From CALXOD01 sp964402715 (lineage in GTDB: Bacteria > Verrucomicrobiota > Lentisphaeria > Victivallales > Victivallaceae): a stretch of DNA of 62,992 nucleotides. The notes under the pieces were generated by a model, which was given only the letters and a program-made list of their open reading frames with translations, had not been told where the DNA came from and made no database searches. The stretch covers positions 1 through 62,992 of the forward strand of contig CAYODJ010000013.1 of the NCBI GenBank assembly GCA_964402715.1. The letters run 5' to 3'. Shown here one piece after another: positions 33,975-42,568 of this stretch (positions are counted from its first letter, which is position 1; every line of letters starts with the position of its first letter). Made by a program: the position numbers and the translations under genes.

Positions 33975-35126
33975 ATGAAAGTGAATCTGGCAATCTTCAA
34001 GTATTTCCCCCACGGAGGACTGCAGTCGGACTTCCGCCGGATTGCCGCCGAGTGCGTGCGCAGGGGGCACGAGGTGGTGATCTACGCCGGCCTCTGGGAA
34101 GGTCCACCCATTCCCGGCACTGTTCTGCGAACCGTGCCGGTGAACGGCTGGAGCAACCACGCGCGGGCGAAAAGTTTCGAACGCGCTCTCCCGGCCGCCA
34201 TGCGGCCGGACCGGACGGACGCGCGCACCGGACATGACGGCGTGCTGGTCGGTTTCAACCGCATGGCCGGTCTGGACGTCTATTTCGCGGCGGACAACTG
34301 TTTCGCCGCGGAGGCATCCGCCGCAGGCGGCTGGAGACGCTGGTTCACGAGCCGCTACAGAGTGTACGAGGCGATGGAACGCTCGGTGTTCGCGGATCCG
34401 TCGCACGCCGTGATCATGTACCTGACCGAACGGCAGAAGCGTGAGTTTCAGAAACGTTACGGCACTGCGGAGGCGCGCTTCCGTCTTCTGCCTCCGGGAA
34501 TCGCCCCGGATCGTATCCGCCCCGCCTCCGAGACGGAGGCCGCCGCCATCCGCGCCGAAACCAGGATGGAATTCCGCCTGCGTCCCGACGACCGGCTGCT
34601 GCTGCAGATCTGTTCCGGCTTCGCCACCAAGGGAGTGGATCTGACGTTGCGGGCTTTCGCGGAACTGCCCGGAGCGCTGCGCCGACGGTCGCTCCTCCTG
34701 ATCGCGGGACGCGAAAAATCGCCGAGATTCCGGCGCCTGGCCCGCCGCCTCGGCGTCTCCGATCGCGTTGTCTTCGCCGGACCGCGCGACGACGTGGCGA
34801 GACTGCTGCTCGCCGCCGACGTGATGGTGCATCCCGCCCGCAAGGAGGCGACGGGCACGGTTCTGGCCGAAGCCGCAGCCTCGGGGCTGCCGGTTGTCTG
34901 CAGCGGCAACTGCGGCTACGCCTATCTGGTCCGGCAGGCCGGCGGATTCGTGCTGGACGAGCCTTTCAACCTCGGACAGATGGTGCGGGAGCTGAGGCGG
35001 ATGCTCGGATCCCTGAAGACGCTGCGCGGGCGTCAGCGCGACGCTCGGCGGCGATCGCGCGGGATTCGTCTCGGAGACAGAGCCTCGGCTGCGGCCGACG
35101 TCATCGAGGAATGCGCACGGCGATGA
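33975..35126 (+). CDS. waaG: Glycosyltransferase family 4, WaaG-like LPS core glycosyltransferase
   Basis: 383 aa GT-B enzyme. 'IFKYFPHGGLQSDFRRIAAECVRRGHEV' at the N-terminus and 'HDGVLVGFNRMAGLDVYFAADNCF' match WaaG, which adds the first hexose to LPS inner-core heptose. 'GSGFATKG'-type donor-site text appears as 'QICSGFATKGVDLTLRAF', and the nucleotide-sugar Glu motif is 'HPARKEATGTVLAEAAASGLPVV'. It acts at the cytoplasmic face of the inner membrane. The ATG at 33975 is chosen at the family-like 'MKVNLAIF'. The stop overlaps the heptose-kinase gene. Confidence 0.85.
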   Translation: MKVNLAIFKYFPHGGLQSDFRRIAAECVRRGHEVVIYAGLWEGPPIPGTVLRTVPVNGWSNHARAKSFERALPAAMRPDRTDARTGHDGVLVGFNRMAGLDVYFAADNCFAAEASAAGGWRRWFTSRYRVYEAMERSVFADPSHAVIMYLTERQKREFQKRYGTAEARFRLLPPGIAPDRIRPASETEAAAIRAETRMEFRLRPDDRLLLQICSGFATKGVDLTLRAFAELPGALRRRSLLLIAGREKSPRFRRLARRLGVSDRVVFAGPRDDVARLLLAADVMVHPARKEATGTVLAEAAASGLPVVCSGNCGYAYLVRQAGGFVLDEPFNLGQMVRELRRMLGSLKTLRGRQRDARRRSRGIRLGDRASAAADVIEECARR

Positions 35127-35932
35127 GAGAGTGTTTTCTGAACGACGCATTCAGCACGGCGTGGCGCGGCACGGATCCGTTCGCCGCAATCGCAGCCGTC
35201 GAGGGGGAGGTGTTCCGGCGCGTCAAAAACCGCACGACTTTCCGCTTCGTGCTTCAGAATAACGCCTACTTCGCCAAAATCCACCGCGGCGTCGGCTGGC
35301 TTGAAATCTTCAAGAACCTGCTGCAGCTGAAGCTCCCCGTGCTCAGCGCCGCCAATGAATACCATGCGCTGCTCCGGCTTTCCGAACTCGGCGTCGACAC
35401 GATGACGCCGTGCGCCTACGGCGTCCGCGGCTGGAATCCGGCGAGACTGAGTTCGTTCCTCGTGACCGCCGAACTGACGGGCGCCGTGAGCCTCGAGGAC
35501 TACTGCCGCGACTGGAGAAAGCGGCCTCCTCCGCTTCGTGAAAAGACGGCGCTGATCCGAAGACTGGGGGCGATGACCGGCACCATGCACCGCAACGGCG
35601 TCAATCACCGGGACTGCTACCTTTGTCATTTTCTCCTGTCGTCTCCGGTCGCCGCCGTCGCCGGCTCCCCCCGTCTGCATGTCATCGATCTGCACCGCGC
35701 CCAGCTGCGCGTGCGCACCCCATACCGCTATGCGGTCAAGGACGTGGCCGGCATCTGGTTCTCCGCCATGGACACCGGCGTCACGCGGAACGACCGGCTG
35801 CGGTTCATCCGCGCATACACCGGAAAGCCCCTGCGCGACGGCTGTCTGCGCGGGCGCGGCTTCTGGCGGGACGTCGACCGCAGCGCCCGTCGTCTCTACG
35901 TCAAAATCCACGGAGAGCCGCCGCGATGCTGA
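35123..35932 (+). CDS. waaP: LPS core heptose(I) kinase, WaaP/RfaP-like
   Basis: 269 aa kinase-fold protein. 'FRFVLQNNAYFAKIHRGVGWLEIFKNL' contains the ATP-binding Lys, 'GVNHRDCYLCHFLL' is the catalytic-loop Asp motif and 'LHVIDLHRAQLR' the metal-binding Asp, all diagnostic of WaaP, which phosphorylates inner-core heptose I. The ATG at 35123 gives an ATGA overlap with waaG like other gene pairs here; the in-frame ATG at 35111 is an alternative. Together the two genes predict a heptose-containing, phosphorylated LPS core. Confidence 0.88.
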   Translation: MRECFLNDAFSTAWRGTDPFAAIAAVEGEVFRRVKNRTTFRFVLQNNAYFAKIHRGVGWLEIFKNLLQLKLPVLSAANEYHALLRLSELGVDTMTPCAYGVRGWNPARLSSFLVTAELTGAVSLEDYCRDWRKRPPPLREKTALIRRLGAMTGTMHRNGVNHRDCYLCHFLLSSPVAAVAGSPRLHVIDLHRAQLRVRTPYRYAVKDVAGIWFSAMDTGVTRNDRLRFIRAYTGKPLRDGCLRGRGFWRDVDRSARRLYVKIHGEPPRC

Positions 35933-36032
35933 GACCTTCCGCAACCTCGGACCGGTTCCGGGGACGGCGCGGACGTCGTCCGCGGCCTCCCGTCACGCCG
36001 CGTCAATCCTGTTCCAACGGGAGCCGGCGCGG

Positions 36033-37337
36033 ATGAACGATATCGGTCAACAGTCCGGCAATGCCGTCGGAAGCGGATCGGTCCCGGACCGCGTCGTCAT
36101 CATCGGTCGCGGCGCGAGCGGACGCGCCGCGGAAAGGCTGTCGCGGACGATCGGCTGCCGCGACGTCGTCATGGTGGAGGACGGAATGGGCCGGCCGGCT
36201 CAGGAACTGGTCGCCGCCGCCCGGCTTGTCATCACCAGTCCCGGAGTGAAGCCGTGGTCCCGGCTGTACCGGACCGCGCTGGACGGAAACGCCGAATTCA
36301 TCGGCGAGATGGAGTTCGGCTTCCGCCATTTTCCGGGCAGGATCGTCGCGATCACCGGCACGGACGGAAAGACCACTACCACGGAGCTGACCTGCCATCT
36401 TCTGCGCGCGCTCGGGCTGCATCCTGTCGGGGCAGGCAACATCGGCGTGCCGCTTTCGGAAATCGCGTCCGACGTGCTGGAAGGACGTCTGCGGAAAGAC
36501 TCCGTCGCCGTGGTCGAGGTCAGTTCGTTTCAGCTCGAACGGGTCGCTCAATTCCGGCCGGCGGCCGCAGCTCTGCTCAACATAGGCTGCGATCATCTTG
36601 ACCGCTACCACGGCAGCCAGCGTCAATACGAAGCGGTGAAACGCCGCATTTTCCGTCATGTCGATCCCGGAAACCGCGTTTTCGGCATCAGCATGAATGA
36701 ACCCGGAGCCGTGCGCCGCGTCGAAACGGACGGGGAGAGCATCCGGCTCGGCAATCACGAAATCCTGCGTTTTTCCCAGACCCGTCTCTCCGGCGAACAC
36801 AATCTTGAAAATCTCGTCGCCGCCATAGAGCTCTGCGCAAGACTGCTGCCGGACGACGCCTTCTCGTCCCCGCGTTTCCGCGCCGCGGCGGCGGAGTTCC
36901 GGATCGGACGCCACCGTCTGGAGCTTGTCGCCGAACATGACCGCGTCCGGTACATCGACGATTCGAAGGCGACCAATCCCCACGCAGCCGCCGCCGCGTT
37001 GCGGACGTTGAGAACACCGCCGCGTTCCATACACTGGCTGCTCGGCGGGCAGGACAAGGGGATGAATTTCCGTGAGCTGCGGATCTTCGCCGGCCAAATC
37101 CGCCATGCCTATCTGTTCGGGGAATGCCGCGGCAAAATCCGCGACGCCGTCGACGATGTCATGGCCTGCACCGATTTCGGCGTCGATTTCGATGGAGCGG
37201 TCGCCGCCGCCGCCGCCGCCGCCGGACCGGGCGAGACGGTGCTGCTCTCTCCCGCCTGCGCCAGCATGGACATGTTCAGAGACTATCAGGAGCGCGGAGA
37301 TCGCTTCCGCGCGGAAGTCCTGAAAAAAATATGCTAA
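36033..37337 (+). CDS. murD: UDP-N-acetylmuramoylalanine--D-glutamate ligase
   Basis: 434 aa. The ATP loop 'AITGTDGKTTTTELTCHLL' lies at about 106-124. 'SSFQLERVAQFRPAAAALLNIGCDHLDRY' and 'YIDDSKATNPHAAAAALR' are specific MurD motifs, and 'LLGGQDKGMNF' begins the C-terminal domain. It adds D-Glu to UDP-MurNAc-L-Ala in the cytoplasm. The start ATG 36033 has GGGAG about 11 bases upstream; in-frame codons back to 35679 overlap waaP and are not used. It stands apart from other mur genes. Confidence 0.94.
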   Translation: MNDIGQQSGNAVGSGSVPDRVVIIGRGASGRAAERLSRTIGCRDVVMVEDGMGRPAQELVAAARLVITSPGVKPWSRLYRTALDGNAEFIGEMEFGFRHFPGRIVAITGTDGKTTTTELTCHLLRALGLHPVGAGNIGVPLSEIASDVLEGRLRKDSVAVVEVSSFQLERVAQFRPAAAALLNIGCDHLDRYHGSQRQYEAVKRRIFRHVDPGNRVFGISMNEPGAVRRVETDGESIRLGNHEILRFSQTRLSGEHNLENLVAAIELCARLLPDDAFSSPRFRAAAAEFRIGRHRLELVAEHDRVRYIDDSKATNPHAAAAALRTLRTPPRSIHWLLGGQDKGMNFRELRIFAGQIRHAYLFGECRGKIRDAVDDVMACTDFGVDFDGAVAAAAAAAGPGETVLLSPACASMDMFRDYQERGDRFRAEVLKKIC

Positions 37338-37671
37338 AAAAAGCGAATGCCGCTTTCATTCCCGAGCAAACAGTGTTATAATTGACGACGGCGGCGGCGC
37401 CGGAGTCAGTCGCGCTGCCGCGTTCACGATATCAAGATATTCCCTTGATAAAGAATAGGGGGGGGACGACCGGGATGGGATTGCCGGCCGGCGAACCTGC
37501 GGGAATCAAGGAGTAGTTCCGACGTCCATGGCGACTTCGCATAAAAACGTGTCCGGCCGTTCAAACGCGCCGGAGACAGAGGCTTGCGGACTTATTTCCT
37601 TTCCGGAGGTTTCCGACTAGAAGCGGAAGACGCGTCCACTGGTCGTCCGTCTCGCTGATACGGACGAAGAC
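37338..37671. other. Intergenic region between murD and rarA
   Basis: 334 bases without a gene. A small hairpin AAAGCG / CGCTTT (37340-37356) follows murD. A likely -10 box lies at 37377-37382. An eight-G run lies near 37457-37464. Nothing else is recognised. Confidence 0.5.
37354..37382 (+). promoter_or_regulatory. Possible promoter of rarA
   Basis: A perfect TATAAT (37377-37382) stands 17 bp after a weak TTTCAT (37354-37359). The long leader of about 280 nt to rarA is unusual. Confidence 0.35.
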
Positions 37672-39033
37672 ATGAGCGATGATCTATTCAAATCCGGCGA
37701 TGCGCCGGATTCCGGCGACGTCTGTGCGCGTGGCGCGGCGGCCGACATGCCGCTCGCCGTGCGCCTGCGCCCGCGCTCGGTGGAGGAATATGTCGGACAG
37801 AGGCATCTGCTGTCTCCCGGCATGCTGCTGCGCCGGGCCATCGACGCCGACCGTTTCACCTCCATCATCCTGTCCGGACCTCCGGGCACCGGGAAGACCA
37901 GCCTTGCGGAACTGATCGCGGGGAAGACCAATTCCGAGTTCGTCCGGTTGTCCGGAGTGACTTCGTCCGTGGCCGACATCCGCAGGGAAACCGCTTCCGC
38001 CGCCAACCGCCGCCGGAGCGCCGGCAGACGCACCGTGCTGTTCATCGACGAGATTCACCGGTTCAACCGGGCGCAGCAGGACGCGCTGCTGCCGGACGTC
38101 GAGAACGGCAACATCCGGCTGATCGGCGCCACCACCCACAATCCCCAGTTCTATGTGGTCGGCGCCCTGTTGTCAAGGTCGCTCGCCTTTCAGCTGCAGC
38201 CGTTGAGCGAGACCGACATCGCGAGCATTTTGAACAGGGCTCTGATCGACGAACGAGGTTTCCCCGATCGCAAGGTCAGGCTGACCCCCGACGCCGCCGC
38301 CTTCCTGGCGCAGGCCTGCGAGGGCGACGCCCGCAGGGCGCTCAACGCGCTGGAGATCGCGGTGCTCACCACCGCGCCGGACGACGCGGGAATGACCGTC
38401 GTCGACACGCGGACCGCCGAAAGCTCCATACAGAAGAAGATGGTTCACTACGACGACGACAACCATTACGACACGGCCAGCGCGTTCATCAAGAGCATGA
38501 GGGGAAGCGATCCGGACGCGGCCGTGTATTATCTGGCGAAAATGATCCACGCCGGCGAGGATATCCGGTTCATCATGCGCCGCGTCATGATTTTCGCGGC
38601 GGAGGATGTCGGCAACGCCGATCCGCGGGCCCTGGAGCTCGCTGCGGCCGCAGCTCAGGCGGTGGAGATGGTCGGCATGCCGGAGGCGAAAATCATCATG
38701 GCGCAGGCCGTCACCTATTGCGCCACGGCTCCGAAAAGCAACGCGTCCTGCGCCGCGATCGAGGAAGCGGCCTCCGACATCGAGCATGAACGCGTCCAGC
38801 CGGTTCCGCTGCCGTTGCGCGATCCCAACTCGTCCGGAGGCAGGGCCGCGGGAAACGGGCAGGGGTATCTTTATCCTCACAGTTTCGGCGGATTCGTCGC
38901 GCAGGACTATCTGACCGTCCCGAAAACCTATTATCGTCCCGGGAAGATAGGGTACGAGAGCAAGATATGCGAACGCATCAGCTACTGGAGACAGTGCAGG
39001 GAAGAAGCGGCGGCGGAGACGCCGACATCATGA
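37672..39033 (+). CDS. rarA: Replication-associated recombination protein A (RarA/MgsA), AAA+ ATPase
   Basis: 453 aa clamp-loader-like AAA+ protein acting at stalled replication forks. The N-terminal 'PLAVRLRPRSVEEYVGQRHLL' is the RarA/WRNIP1 signature. Walker A is 'LSGPPGTGKTSLAELIA', Walker B 'TVLFIDEIHRFNRAQQDALL' and sensor 1 'IRLIGATTHNPQF'. The C-terminal tetramerisation domain includes 'KKMVHYDDDNHYDTASAFIKSMRGSDPDAAVYYLAKMI' in pieces. The stop overlaps the folate cyclo-ligase gene (ATGA). Confidence 0.94.
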   Translation: MSDDLFKSGDAPDSGDVCARGAAADMPLAVRLRPRSVEEYVGQRHLLSPGMLLRRAIDADRFTSIILSGPPGTGKTSLAELIAGKTNSEFVRLSGVTSSVADIRRETASAANRRRSAGRRTVLFIDEIHRFNRAQQDALLPDVENGNIRLIGATTHNPQFYVVGALLSRSLAFQLQPLSETDIASILNRALIDERGFPDRKVRLTPDAAAFLAQACEGDARRALNALEIAVLTTAPDDAGMTVVDTRTAESSIQKKMVHYDDDNHYDTASAFIKSMRGSDPDAAVYYLAKMIHAGEDIRFIMRRVMIFAAEDVGNADPRALELAAAAAQAVEMVGMPEAKIIMAQAVTYCATAPKSNASCAAIEEAASDIEHERVQPVPLPLRDPNSSGGRAAGNGQGYLYPHSFGGFVAQDYLTVPKTYYRPGKIGYESKICERISYWRQCREEAAAETPTS

Positions 39034-39629
39034 TCGGACGCACGGAGAAAAATCAGGAGAAACAGGAGCTGCGCCGGCGCTATCGGATGCTGCGCCGCGG
39101 CGTCGCTCCGGAGGCGCGGCCGGAAGCCGACGCCGAAATACGGAGACGCATTCGCGCCCTCCCCGCGTATCTCGCCGCCGTGAAGGTGGCCATCTACGCC
39201 GGCGACGCCTCCGAACCGGATCTGCTGCCGCTGATGAACGACGATCCGGACAAGGAGTTCTTCCTGCCTCGTTATGTGCCCGGCGCCGGCGCATATGAGC
39301 TGGCGAAGGTCGGAGACGCGCGCACGGAACTCGCTCCGGGACGTTTCAACCTGCTGGAGCCGGTCTCGTCGTGTCCGGCGGCGTCCCGCGCGGACGTGCG
39401 CCGCGGCATGCTGTTCTGCATACCGGGGGTGGCGTTCGACGACTGCGGCGTGCGTCTGGGACGCGGAGGCGGATATTACGACCGCCTCTTGGCGGACACC
39501 GAGGGGACGGTAGTCGGTGTCTTTTATGCCGTCCAGCATGCGGAAAATCTGCCGGAGACGGAACACGATCGCCGTCTGGATCTCGCGGTTACGGAGAAGG
39601 AAGTGTTGTTTTTCGGCAAAGGTCTGTGA
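39030..39629 (+). CDS. 5-formyltetrahydrofolate cyclo-ligase
   Basis: 199 aa, typical length. The N-terminal basic helix 'KQELRRRYRMLRRG' is followed by 'VAIYAGDASEPDL' and the ATP-binding motif 'PGVAFDDCGVRLGRGGGYYDRLL', the family signature. It converts 5-formyl-THF to 5,10-methenyl-THF with ATP. The ATG at 39030 overlaps the rarA stop by 4 bases; an upstream in-frame ATG at 38967 lies inside rarA. RNase Y follows 86 bp later. Confidence 0.92.
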   Translation: MIGRTEKNQEKQELRRRYRMLRRGVAPEARPEADAEIRRRIRALPAYLAAVKVAIYAGDASEPDLLPLMNDDPDKEFFLPRYVPGAGAYELAKVGDARTELAPGRFNLLEPVSSCPAASRADVRRGMLFCIPGVAFDDCGVRLGRGGGYYDRLLADTEGTVVGVFYAVQHAENLPETEHDRRLDLAVTEKEVLFFGKGL

Positions 39630-39715
39630 CACTGCGAAGCGGGGGGATATCGCATGACTGAGAAGAGCGGAGCGTCTGTGAAAAACAGTGATTTTGAAAT
39701 GAAAGGAGAGCGGTT

Positions 39716-41281
39716 ATGGAACATTGGGTTTTCGGTTGTTGCCTAGTCGGACTCGCCGGCGTCGTCGGCGTCGTCGCGGGGTGGATGATCGGGAAATGGG
39801 TGCAGCGTGTCCAGAAGGATGCCGCCAACACAAGCGCCGAGAAAATTCGCGAGGACGCCGCCAGGGAGGCCGAGCACATCCTCCGGGAGGCCCGTGTCAG
39901 CGCGAAGACCGAAGTGCTGAAGATGCGCGACGAGTGCGAGCAGGAACTGAAGGAGCGCCGCCGCGAGCAGGGCAGCAACGAGAAGAGACTCGCCCAGCGC
40001 GAGGAGACGCTGGACAAGCGGGCGGAATTGCTCGACGGCAAAATAAAGCACATCGAGAAGCAGGAGAAGGAGATCGAGAGTCTGCGCGAGCGCATCTCCA
40101 GCCGCGAGCATGAGCTGCAGGTGAGCATCTCCAGGCAGATAGGGGAACTGGAGCGCGTCGCGCAGATGGACAGGGACAGCGCCCGCGAAATGCTCCTGGA
40201 AAAGTTGAAGAACGAAGTGAGAAACGAATCCGGACTGCTCGTGCGCAATGTCCTGGACGAAGCCAGGGAAAAGGCCGAGAAGGAGGCGCGGCGCATCCTG
40301 ACCTACGCCATCCAGCGTTACGCGGCCGACTGCACATGCGAGCGGACCACGGCGACGATCCCGCTGCCGACCGACGAGCTCAAGGGACGCATCATCGGAC
40401 GCGAAGGCCGCAACATCCGCGCGCTGGAGGCGGCCACCGGCGTCAACATCCTGATAGACGACACGCCGGAGGCGGTGGTGATTTCCTGCTTCGATCCGAT
40501 CCGCAAGGAAGTCGCCCGCCAGCTGCTGGAGCGTCTCACCGCCGACGGACGAATTCACCCCACCCGCATCGAAGAACTGGCCAAGAAAATTTCCAAGGAT
40601 CTGGAGGAGGAGCTGTACGCCGTCGGCGAGGCGGCGGTGCTCGAAACCGGCATTCAGGGCGTGTCGCCTCAGATCATCCGGCTGCTGGGACGGCTGAAAT
40701 ACCGCTACAGCTACTCGCAGAACGTCCTGCAGCATTCTCTGGAGACCGCCTACTTCATGGGCATGATCGCGGCGGAGCTCGGGCTGGATGAGCAGAAAGC
40801 CAAACGCATCGGCCTTTTCCACGACATCGGAAAGGCCATCGATCACGAGGTCGAAGGCCCGCACGCGCAGATCGGCGCCGACGTGCTGCGCAAGCACAAC
40901 GAGGCTCAGGACGTCATCGCGGCGGTCGCCGCGCACCACGGCGAGGTCGAACCGACAAGTCTGTACGACATCCTGATCAACGCGTGCGACACGCTGAGCG
41001 CGTCGCGTCCCGGCGCACGGAGCGAAACGACGGAATTATACCTCAAACGCCTGGAACAGCTTGAGCAGATTGCGCATGCGTTCCCGGGAGTCGAGTCCTG
41101 CTTCGCCCTGCAGGCCGGACGTGAAATCCGGGTGGTGGTCATGCCGGACAAAGTCAGCGAGGGTGAATCTCAGATTCTGGCGAAGGACATCTGCCAGCGT
41201 ATCGAGAAGGAGATGAGTTATCCCGGTCAGATCAAGGTGACCATCATCCGTGAAACCCGTTCCGTGGAGTACGCGAAATGA
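39716..41281 (+). CDS. rny: Ribonuclease Y
   Basis: 521 aa, standard length. An N-terminal membrane helix ('LVGLAGVVGVVAGWMIG', about 11-27) is followed by a long coiled coil (about 40-200), a KH domain ('GRIIGREGRNIRALEAATGVN') and an HD domain ('LQHSLETAYFMG' and 'GLFHDIGKAIDHE'). RNase Y is a membrane-tethered endonuclease that starts mRNA decay. AAGGAG lies 8 bases before the ATG. It is well known from Firmicutes; here it occurs in an LPS-bearing organism. Confidence 0.95.
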   Translation: MEHWVFGCCLVGLAGVVGVVAGWMIGKWVQRVQKDAANTSAEKIREDAAREAEHILREARVSAKTEVLKMRDECEQELKERRREQGSNEKRLAQREETLDKRAELLDGKIKHIEKQEKEIESLRERISSREHELQVSISRQIGELERVAQMDRDSAREMLLEKLKNEVRNESGLLVRNVLDEAREKAEKEARRILTYAIQRYAADCTCERTTATIPLPTDELKGRIIGREGRNIRALEAATGVNILIDDTPEAVVISCFDPIRKEVARQLLERLTADGRIHPTRIEELAKKISKDLEEELYAVGEAAVLETGIQGVSPQIIRLLGRLKYRYSYSQNVLQHSLETAYFMGMIAAELGLDEQKAKRIGLFHDIGKAIDHEVEGPHAQIGADVLRKHNEAQDVIAAVAAHHGEVEPTSLYDILINACDTLSASRPGARSETTELYLKRLEQLEQIAHAFPGVESCFALQAGREIRVVVMPDKVSEGESQILAKDICQRIEKEMSYPGQIKVTIIRETRSVEYAK

Positions 41282-41437
41282 AGCGCCGCGACGTCGACGC
41301 TGGGACGGCAACGGCGGCTGCGGAACCGAACCGCCCTTTCTGAAACCGTGTCCGTCCGTCGGTGCGCGCAAGGCGATGCGCCGTGTTTTGAGCCGCGATG
41401 AGCACGGCGTCGCGTGCGTGCGCGGCGAGTGAGGTGT

Positions 41438-42568
41438 ATGGCTGTGAAAGAATACGAGAATCGAGTGCGTCTGGAAGTTGACCTGAGCGCCGTCGCTTCC
41501 AATTTCCGGAAAATCCTCCTGCGGGTCGCCCCGTGCCGGCTCATGCCGGTGCTCAAGGCCAACGCCTACGGACTCGGCGGGGTGCGCATCGGCGCCATGC
41601 TGCGGAACCTCGGCGCCGCCGCGTTCGGCGTGGCCGAAATCAACGAGGCCCTGGAACTCGCCCCTCTCGGGCTTCCGGTGCAGATACTCGGCAATCTTCT
41701 GCCGGACGAGGTGGCGCCCGCCGTGGAGGCGGGGCTCTGGTGCCCGGTCAACGATCTGCCGTCGGCCGAGCTGCTCAGCGCGGAAGGAGCGAGACAGCGC
41801 CGCACGGTTCCGGTGGCGCTGACCGTCGACACCGGCATGGGGCGCCTGGGAATGGTATCCTGCCGCGCGGCCGATGAAATCATGAGGATAAGCCGTCTGC
41901 CGAACCTGGATCTGAGAGGGATTTACTCGCACTTCTCGTCCGCGTTTCTGCGGTATGACGACTACAGCGGAGAACAGCTGACGAGGTTCAAGCGGTTGCT
42001 GTCGCAACTGCAGCGGAACGGTCTGACATTCAGGGAGATTCACATGGCCGCCAGCGACGCGCTGAACAACTTCCCTGAAAGCTGCGGGGCTCCGTTCAAT
42101 CTGGCGCGGTGCGGCATCAATCTGTACGGCTACTATGATCATGAGGTCAGCCAGTCCATGCGCCTGACGCCGGCGGTGTCGCTGAAGACACGCCTGGCCG
42201 CCGTGCGCACCCTGGACGCCGGCTCCGCCATCGGTTACGGACGCACGCACAGGCTGCGCAAGACGACCAGGGTGGGCACGATCGCCGCCGGATACGCGGA
42301 CGGACTGCCGCTGGCGCTGTCCAACCGCGGGTACGTGCTGGTGCGCGGCGTGCTCTGTCCCGTGCTCGGGCGGATTTCAATGGATTACACCACCATATCG
42401 CTGGAGCACGCGCCGGACGCCGCCCCCGGCGACGAAGCGGTGTGCATCGGCGAGCAGAACGGCTCGGCCATCACGCTGGATGACTGGGCGCAGCTGAAAG
42501 GGACTCATGTCTACGACATCCTGTGTTCTTTCGGCACGAGGGTCAAGAGGGTGTATCTCCATGGATGA
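41438..42568 (+). CDS. alr: Alanine racemase
   Basis: 376 aa PLP enzyme making D-alanine for peptidoglycan. The Schiff-base Lys is in 'MPVLKANAYGLGG' (residue 40), the catalytic Tyr in 'GSAIGYGRTHRL', and 'GRISMDYTTIS' and 'VGTIAAGYADGLP' are further family motifs. The start chosen is ATG 41438 at 'MAVKEYENRVRLEVDLSAV'; an in-frame ATG eight codons earlier is possible. It overlaps the aldehyde dehydrogenase gene by 8 bases. Confidence 0.94.
   Translation: MAVKEYENRVRLEVDLSAVASNFRKILLRVAPCRLMPVLKANAYGLGGVRIGAMLRNLGAAAFGVAEINEALELAPLGLPVQILGNLLPDEVAPAVEAGLWCPVNDLPSAELLSAEGARQRRTVPVALTVDTGMGRLGMVSCRAADEIMRISRLPNLDLRGIYSHFSSAFLRYDDYSGEQLTRFKRLLSQLQRNGLTFREIHMAASDALNNFPESCGAPFNLARCGINLYGYYDHEVSQSMRLTPAVSLKTRLAAVRTLDAGSAIGYGRTHRLRKTTRVGTIAAGYADGLPLALSNRGYVLVRGVLCPVLGRISMDYTTISLEHAPDAAPGDEAVCIGEQNGSAITLDDWAQLKGTHVYDILCSFGTRVKRVYLHG

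Noticed and set aside
31779..35150. 1123-aa open frame on the minus strand
   Set aside because: Only the last 391 residues are NagA; the rest is antisense to waaG and trmH-like coding, open by high GC. The ATG at 32954 has a good ribosome site.
37200..37225. GCC codon repeat (poly-Ala) in murD as a microsatellite
   Set aside because: It encodes a normal alanine-rich helix in the C-terminal domain, in frame and short.
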